Part shown: positions 59,265 to 64,000 of the stretch, in pieces
Position numbering within the stretch: the stretch's first letter is position 1
Layout: every line of letters starts with the position of its first letter
Origin: UBA2031 sp037189985
GTDB lineage: Bacteria; Pseudomonadota; Gammaproteobacteria; Pseudomonadales; Moraxellaceae
Length of the DNA: 64,000 bases
Direction of reading: 5' to 3'
NCBI GenBank assembly: GCA_037189985.1
Contig: JBBCJX010000011.1
Location: 107,420-171,419, forward strand
Program-made: the position numbers and the translations under genes
Notes under the pieces: generated by a model
Database searches by the model: none
What the model was told of the DNA's origin: nothing
What the model saw: the letters and a program-made list of their open reading frames with translations, nothing else

Positions 59265-59990
59265 TTAACCCCTCGCTTCCTGGCTCTTGCCGCCGCGCTT
59301 GCGGGCCGGCTTGGCCGCGGGCTCCTCCACTGCAGTGGCGGTCTGGTTAGCCAGCTCCTGCCCACCCAGCACTTCACCCTTGAAAATCCACACTTTCACA
59401 CCGATGCAACCGTAGGTCGTTTCGGCACGAATGATCGAGTAGTCGATGTCGGCACGCAGGGTGTGCAGGGGCACGCGGCCTTCGCGGTACCATTCGGTAC
59501 GGGCGATTTCAGCACCACCCAGACGACCCGACACCTCAACCTTGATACCCTTGGCGCCAGCACGCATCGTGTTCTGTACGGCACGCTTCATCGCACGACG
59601 GAACATCACACGACGCTCCAGCTGCGAAGCAATACCCTCAGCAACCAGACGAGCATCCAGATCCGGCTTGCGGATTTCGTCGATGTTGATTTGCACCGGT
59701 GTCTTCATCAGACGCGCGATTTCCTTGCGCAGACGTTCGACATCTTCACCCTTCTTGCCGATGACGATGCCTGGACGTGCCGTGGAAATCGTGATGCGGG
59801 CGTTCTCGGAAGGACGCTCGATCAGGATGCGGCTGACAGAAGCATTCTTCAGCTTCTTGTACAGGTGATCACGAACCTTGAGGTCTGTAATCAGGTAATC
59901 CGCATAATTCTTCGGGCTGGCGTACCAGTTGGAATTGTGCTTCTTGACGATGCCGAGGCGAATGCCTATCGGATGAACTTTCTGACCCAT
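59265..59990 (-). CDS. rpsC: 30S ribosomal protein S3
   Basis: A 241-residue ribosomal protein with a KH domain (GIVIGKKGEDVERLRKEI) and the C-terminal domain with GVKVWIFKGEVLGG. The tail after about 215 is basic and variable. S10 operon. Confidence 0.98.
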   Translation of the reverse strand: MGQKVHPIGIRLGIVKKHNSNWYASPKNYADYLITDLKVRDHLYKKLKNASVSRILIERPSENARITISTARPGIVIGKKGEDVERLRKEIARLMKTPVQINIDEIRKPDLDARLVAEGIASQLERRVMFRRAMKRAVQNTMRAGAKGIKVEVSGRLGGAEIARTEWYREGRVPLHTLRADIDYSIIRAETTYGCIGVKVWIFKGEVLGGQELANQTATAVEEPAAKPARKRGGKSQEARG

Positions 59991-60001
59991 GTCTTACGGC
60001 C

Positions 60002-60337
60002 TCACTTCTTTTCCGATACTTTGACGGTGATGTGGCAGGTACGCTTGGTGATGCGATCTGCCCGGCCCTTGGCGCGCGGCATGATGCGCTTCAGCGAAGT
60101 GCCTTCATCTACGTAGATCGTGGAGACCTGGAGCTCATCCACGTCGGCACCTTCGTTGTGCTCGGCATTGGCGATAGCCGACTCAAGCACTTTCTTCACG
60201 AGATGCGCTGCCTTCTTGTTACTGAATTCCAGCGTATTCAGTGCCTTGCCAACAGCAAGACCACGAACCTGGTCAGCGACGAGACGGACCTTCTGGGCCG
60301 AGATCGGCGCGCCGCGCAATTTAGCGATAGCTTCCAT
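60002..60337 (-). CDS. rplV: 50S ribosomal protein L22
   Basis: A 111-residue ribosomal protein starting MEAIAKLRGAPISAQKVRL. MPRAKGRADRITKRTCHI is the exit-tunnel hairpin region. ATG at 60337 is preferred over the adjacent GTG. Confidence 0.97.
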   Translation of the reverse strand: MEAIAKLRGAPISAQKVRLVADQVRGLAVGKALNTLEFSNKKAAHLVKKVLESAIANAEHNEGADVDELQVSTIYVDEGTSLKRIMPRAKGRADRITKRTCHITVKVSEKK

Positions 60338-60347
60338 CACTCACCCC

Positions 60348-60623
60348 TTACTTCTTGGCTTTCTTGTCGACACCGTGACCACGATAGGTACGGGTCGGCG
60401 CGAATTCGCCAAGCTTGTGACCAACCATGTGCTCGGACACGAAGACCGGTACATGCTGCTTGCCGTTGTGCACGGCGATGGTCAGACCGACCATTTCCGG
60501 CAGAATGATCGAACGACGCGACCAAGTCTTGATCGGTTTCTTCGAGTTGGCAGAGACCGCCGTTTCCACCTTGGCCCACAGGTGGCTGTCAACGAACGGG
60601 CCTTTCTTAAGCGAACGAGGCAC
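60348..60623 (-). CDS. rpsS: 30S ribosomal protein S19
   Basis: A 91-residue ribosomal protein: MPRSLKKGPFVDSHLW and HMVGHKLGEFAPTRTYRGH. S10 operon. Confidence 0.98.
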   Translation of the reverse strand: MPRSLKKGPFVDSHLWAKVETAVSANSKKPIKTWSRRSIILPEMVGLTIAVHNGKQHVPVFVSEHMVGHKLGEFAPTRTYRGHGVDKKAKK

Positions 60624-60642
60624 TTTTAATCTCCCTCAACTC

Positions 60643-61464
60643 TTACTTGCGGCGATCACGAACGATCATGTTCGTCGTACGCTTGTTGCTACGGGTCTTG
60701 TAACCCTTAGACGGCGTACCCCAAGGCGAAACAGGGTGCATACCCTTGTTACGGCCTTCACCACCGCCATGCGGATGGTCAACCGGATTCATTGCCATAC
60801 CGCGAACGGTCGGGCGAATCCCGCGCCAGCGCTTGGCACCGGCTTTGCCATAGCTGCGCAGATTGTTTTCGGAGTTGGAAACCTCACCGAAAGTTGCGCG
60901 GCAATCGACATGAATCTTGCGCATTTCGCCAGAGCGCAGGCGTACGATGGCATAAGCACCATCACGACCCAGCAACTGCACGGACGCGCCTGCAGAACGA
61001 GCAATCTGTGCACCCTTGCCCGGCTTCAGCTCCAGACAGCAAAGCGTGGCACCCAAGGGCATGTTGCGCAGGGGCAACACATTACCGTTCTTGATCGGGG
61101 CATCATCGCCCGACTGAACCGCATCACCGACCGCAAGATTCTTGGGCGCAATGATGTAGCGGCGCTCGCCATCGGCATACTTCAGCAGCGCAATGTGAGC
61201 CGTACGGTTGGGGTCATACTCGATACGCTCGACAACAGCAGGAATACCATCCTTGTTGCGCTTGAAATCAATCAGGCGGTACTGCTGTTTGTGACCACCA
61301 CCAATGTGACGCATGGTGATATGGCCATTGTTGTTACGACCACCAGTCTTTTTCTTAGACTCCGTCAGCGCCGGAAGAGGACCACCCTTGTGCAGATGCG
61401 GGTGAACCACCTTCTCGACAAAACGGCGACCTGGCGAGGTCGGTTTGCATTTCACGATAGGCAT
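60643..61464 (-). CDS. rplB: 50S ribosomal protein L2
   Basis: A 273-residue ribosomal protein of the peptidyl-transferase region: VRGMAMNPVDHPHGGGEGR (about 221-239) with the conserved His. S10 operon between rplW and rpsS. Confidence 0.98.
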   Translation of the reverse strand: MPIVKCKPTSPGRRFVEKVVHPHLHKGGPLPALTESKKKTGGRNNNGHITMRHIGGGHKQQYRLIDFKRNKDGIPAVVERIEYDPNRTAHIALLKYADGERRYIIAPKNLAVGDAVQSGDDAPIKNGNVLPLRNMPLGATLCCLELKPGKGAQIARSAGASVQLLGRDGAYAIVRLRSGEMRKIHVDCRATFGEVSNSENNLRSYGKAGAKRWRGIRPTVRGMAMNPVDHPHGGGEGRNKGMHPVSPWGTPSKGYKTRSNKRTTNMIVRDRRK

Positions 61465-61481
61465 TGCGTTTCTCCCAACCC

Positions 61482-61781
61482 TTACTCAGCCGCGCCGGTG
61501 AAATCGAGATCGAAGCCTTCCTTCAAAGCCACATAGGCCTTCTTGAAGTCGGAACGACGACCCAGGCTGCGACCGAAACGCTTGTTCTTGCCCTTGACGA
61601 CGGTGGTATTCACACCAGCCACCTGGACATTGAACAGCTTTTCAACCGCCTTCTTGATCTCGAGCTTGTTGGCATCGGGACGGACACGAAAGACGAACTG
61701 GCGATGCTTTTCCGCAACAACCGTAGCCTTTTCGGAAATGTGCGGCCCAAGCAGGACCTGATAAATGCGTTCCTGATTCAT
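61482..61781 (-). CDS. rplW: 50S ribosomal protein L23
   Basis: A 99-residue ribosomal protein: VLLGPHISEKATVVAEKHRQ and KAVEKLFNVQVAGVNT. Its start overlaps the rplD stop by 4 bp (ATGA). Confidence 0.98.
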   Translation of the reverse strand: MNQERIYQVLLGPHISEKATVVAEKHRQFVFRVRPDANKLEIKKAVEKLFNVQVAGVNTTVVKGKNKRFGRSLGRRSDFKKAYVALKEGFDLDFTGAAE

Positions 61782-62380
61782 CCCAGTTCCACCTCAAGCT
61801 TCTTGGCAGCCGGAACAGACATGATCACTTTGTCAAAGCCAATGAGGCTGACAGGATCAATGGCTGCAGTATCAATGACATCAACGTGGGGCAGGTTGCG
61901 CGCGGCAAGATACAGGTTCTCGTCAACCGCTTCGGTGATGATGAGAACATTGCTCAGGCCCATGCCATTGAGCTTGCTGAGCAGGTCGCGGGTCTTTGGG
62001 GCCGGCACGGAAATTTCTTCCACCAGCACCAGACGATCCTGGCGAACCAGCTCGGAAAGAATGCATTGCATGGCACCGCGGTACATCTTGCGGTTGACCT
62101 TTTGCTCCCAGTTCTGCGGCTGACCTGCATGGCCCTTGCCGCCGCCACGCCAGATGGGGCTACGGATGGAGCCAGCACGTGCGCGGCCAGTACCCTTTTG
62201 CTTCCAAGGCTTCTTGCCACCACCGCTCACTTCGGCACGAGTCTTCTGAGCCTTGGTACCTGCACGGCCGGCAGCCAGATAGGCTGTCACAACCTGATGC
62301 ACCAATGCCTCATTGAATTCCTTGCCGAAGGCAACTTCGGACAGCTCAACGGCTGCGCCGGAAACAGTCTTCAGATTCAC
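61778..62380 (-). CDS. rplD: 50S ribosomal protein L4
   Basis: A 200-residue ribosomal protein: GGGKKPWKQKGTGRARAGSIRSP (by ends) is the L4 hallmark. In E. coli L4 represses and attenuates its own S10 operon through the leader; a leader of about 140 nt is present here. Confidence 0.98.
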   Translation of the reverse strand: MNLKTVSGAAVELSEVAFGKEFNEALVHQVVTAYLAAGRAGTKAQKTRAEVSGGGKKPWKQKGTGRARAGSIRSPIWRGGGKGHAGQPQNWEQKVNRKMYRGAMQCILSELVRQDRLVLVEEISVPAPKTRDLLSKLNGMGLSNVLIITEAVDENLYLAARNLPHVDVIDTAAIDPVSLIGFDKVIMSVPAAKKLEVELG

Positions 62381-62392
62381 GATCTATCCCCC

Positions 62393-63031
62393 TCAGGCCT
62401 TCACGGTCGGACGCACGATGACGTCATTACCGGTGGCACCCGGAACCGCACCCTTGACCAGCAGCACGCCACGCTCGGCATCCACAGAGACCACTTCCAG
62501 GCCCTGCACGGTGACTCGCTCGTCGCCCATGTGGCCGGCCATCTTCTTGCCCTTGAATACCTTGCCCGGACTCTGGTTCTGACCCGTGGAGCCATGGACA
62601 CGATGCGACACGGAGTTGCCGTGGGTGGCATCCTGGGTACGGAAGTTCCAGCGCTTGACACCACCCTGGAAGCCCTTGCCCTTGGAAGTGCCAGTGACAT
62701 CAACCACCTGACCCGCAGCAAAAGCATCAACACCAATGGTGCCGCCAACAGCCAGAGCCGCAGCCTCGCCACCATTGACACGGAATTCCCAGACACCACG
62801 ACCGGCAGCGACACTGGCCTTGGCGAAATGACCGGCCTGAGCCTTGGTCACACGCGAAGCGCGACGCTCACCCGTGGTCACCTGCACAGCCTGATAACCG
62901 TCAGTATCCACAGACTTGATCTGCGTGATGCGGTTCGGATCGACCTCGATCACTGTCACCGGCACGGACACGCCGGCTTCGGTAAACACTCGGGTCATGC
63001 CGCACTTGCGGCCGACTAATCCAATAGCCAT
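62393..63031 (-). CDS. rplC: 50S ribosomal protein L3
   Basis: A 212-residue ribosomal protein: MAIGLVGRKCGMTRVF at the start and the conserved region HGNSVSHRVHGSTGQNQSPG with the Gln that is methylated in E. coli. ATG at 63031 has GAGG upstream; the TTG two codons earlier is disregarded. Confidence 0.98.
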   Translation of the reverse strand: MAIGLVGRKCGMTRVFTEAGVSVPVTVIEVDPNRITQIKSVDTDGYQAVQVTTGERRASRVTKAQAGHFAKASVAAGRGVWEFRVNGGEAAALAVGGTIGVDAFAAGQVVDVTGTSKGKGFQGGVKRWNFRTQDATHGNSVSHRVHGSTGQNQSPGKVFKGKKMAGHMGDERVTVQGLEVVSVDAERGVLLVKGAVPGATGNDVIVRPTVKA

Positions 63032-63078
63032 CTTCAAACCTCTTTGCTCAATTTCTTAAGAGGAAACCTGTTCAGGCA

Positions 63079-63390
63079 TCAGCCGAGGCTGATCTGCACA
63101 TCCACGCCAGCTGCAAGGTCAAGCTTCATCAGCGCATCCACGGTCTTGTCCGTTGGCTGCACGATATCGACCAGACGCTTGTGCGTACGGATTTCGTACT
63201 GGTCACGGGCATCCTTGTTGACATGCGGCGAAGTCAGCACGTTGAAACGCTCAATGCGGGTCGGCATCGGGATCGGGCCGCAGACCTGGGCGCCAGTGCG
63301 CTTGGCGGTCTCGACGATCTCGACAGCAGACTGATCGATCAGGCGATGATCGAACGCCTTCAGGCGAATGCGGATTCTCTGGTTAGCCAT
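63079..63390 (-). CDS. rpsJ: 30S ribosomal protein S10
   Basis: A 103-residue ribosomal protein starting MANQRIRIRLKAFDHRLID. PTRIERFNVLTSPHVNKDAR is diagnostic. First gene of the S10 operon. A TTTTTGGAG ribosome site precedes the ATG; the frame upstream is leader sequence. Confidence 0.98.
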   Translation of the reverse strand: MANQRIRIRLKAFDHRLIDQSAVEIVETAKRTGAQVCGPIPMPTRIERFNVLTSPHVNKDARDQYEIRTHKRLVDIVQPTDKTVDALMKLDLAAGVDVQISLG

Positions 63391-63537
63391 TCCGGCAACT
63401 CCAAAAATAAGTGAAGCAAAACCCTCCATTTCCCGACTCTTTCTACGGGAAGGAAGGCTTCAGAAACCAGTCCGGGAACGATGCCCCGGTTGTCTCACCC
63501 CCGGCAAAACCCAGAAGGCCTTGGCGAGAGGGCGCGT

Positions 63538-63566
63538 AATATACCGTGGCTTACCTGCCTCGGCAA
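63538..63566 (-). promoter_or_regulatory. Sigma70 promoter of the S10 operon
   Basis: On the minus strand TTGCCG (63566-63561), 17 bp, then TATATT (63543-63538). It lies between the tuf terminator and rpsJ and gives a leader of about 140 nt to 63391. The leader has GC hairpins but I could not fold it reliably as an L4-type attenuator. Confidence 0.8.
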
Positions 63567-63568
63567 GC

Positions 63569-63606
63569 AAAAAGGGGCGGCAATTTCACTTGCCAGCCCC
63601 TTTTTT
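63569..63606. terminator. Terminator of the tuf gene
   Basis: GGGGCGGCAA (63574-63583) pairs with TTGCC-A-GCCCC (63590-63600) with one bulge. An A-run and a T-run flank it. It ends the tuf transcript just before the S10 promoter. Confidence 0.85.
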
Positions 63607-63612
63607 CACTTC

Positions 63613-64000
63613 TCAGGCGATGATTTTAGCGACCACGCCTGCACCCACGGTACGACCACCCTCACGGATGGCGAAACGCAGGCCTTCTTCCATAGCAATC
63701 GGCGCGATCAGGGTGACATTCATCTTGATGTTGTCGCCTGGCATCACCATCTCGACGCCTTCCGGCAGTTCGATGGCGCCCGTCACGTCCGTCGTACGGA
63801 AGTAGAACTGGGGACGGTAGCCCTTGAAGAACGGGGTGTGACGACCGCCTTCTTCCTTGGACAGCACGTACACTTCGGATTCGAACTGGGTGTGCGGCTT
63901 GATCGTGCCGGGCTTGGCCAGCACCTGGCCACGCTGCACGTCTTCGCGCTTGGTGCCACGCAGCAGCACGCCGCAGTTTTCACCAGCACGGCCTTCGTCC
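63613..64000 (-). CDS. tuf: Elongation factor Tu, C-terminal part (cut by window edge)
   Basis: The C-terminal 128 or so residues of EF-Tu, covering the end of domain 2 and domain 3: AGENCGVLLRGTKREDVQRGQVLAKPG (by ends) and VEMVMPGDNIKMNVTLI. The start lies beyond position 64000. EF-Tu delivers aminoacyl-tRNA to the ribosome. A tuf copy before the S10 operon is the usual gammaproteobacterial arrangement. Confidence 0.97.
   Translation of the reverse strand, partial: DEGRAGENCGVLLRGTKREDVQRGQVLAKPGTIKPHTQFESEVYVLSKEEGGRHTPFFKGYRPQFYFRTTDVTGAIELPEGVEMVMPGDNIKMNVTLIAPIAMEEGLRFAIREGGRTVGAGVVAKIIA

Noticed and set aside
1..64000. CRISPR arrays, prophage, integrase or transposase genes
   Set aside because: No regularly spaced direct repeats and no such proteins were found on either strand.

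Overview
The window is a stretch of chromosome from a high-G+C gammaproteobacterium. The lineage call rests on four things: the S10-spc-alpha ribosomal order with no infA between secY and rpmJ, the zinc-free form of S14, the uvrA / YajR-type MFS / ssb neighbourhood, and a separate gspN-gspC-gspD cluster. The last two recall Pseudomonadales (Pseudomonas and Moraxellaceae-like genomes), but this is inference and I cannot name a genus.

Layout. 1-8.9 kb: an ArsR-type repressor with a palindromic operator, a MscS channel fused to a cyclic-nucleotide-binding domain, a CPA2 K+/H+ antiporter, and a minus-strand operon gspN-gspC-gspD plus a double-FHA membrane protein. 9-16.3 kb: housekeeping and accessory genes (DUF481 outer-membrane protein, H-NS, CynX-type MFS, DUF3861, SBF-like symporter, MpaB/DUF2236 oxygenase, fumC). 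16.3-17.4 kb: a repeat-rich, partly AT-rich patch with a GIY-YIG nuclease gene boxed by a 27-bp inverted repeat, a YheU protein and an orphan small ORF. 17.4-25.5 kb: czcCBA heavy-metal efflux with a His-rich accessory protein, then a large unknown exported protein. 25.6-32.9 kb: ssb, YajR-like MFS, uvrA, ACP phosphodiesterase, a small lipoprotein and a SpoU-type RNA methyltransferase.

32.9-49.1 kb is the most interesting part. Two paralogous cassettes sit in tandem. Each has a Fur-box promoter, a FecI-like ECF sigma factor, a FecR-like anti-sigma factor, a TonB-dependent receptor with an N-terminal signalling (STN) domain, and a large PKD-repeat lipoprotein. Both lipoprotein genes end in strong terminators, and an exbB-exbD-tonB operon follows. 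Together they would form two iron-controlled, ligand-sensing uptake systems with a shared energiser. The lipoprotein probably works as an accessory binding subunit for its receptor, but the ligand is unknown.

49.7-64 kb: on the minus strand, read from high to low coordinates, lie tuf (truncated at the window edge), the S10 operon, the spc operon and the alpha operon ending in rpoA-rplQ. Sigma70-type promoters are readable in front of rpsJ and rpsM. No rRNA, tRNA, CRISPR array, prophage or transposase gene was seen.
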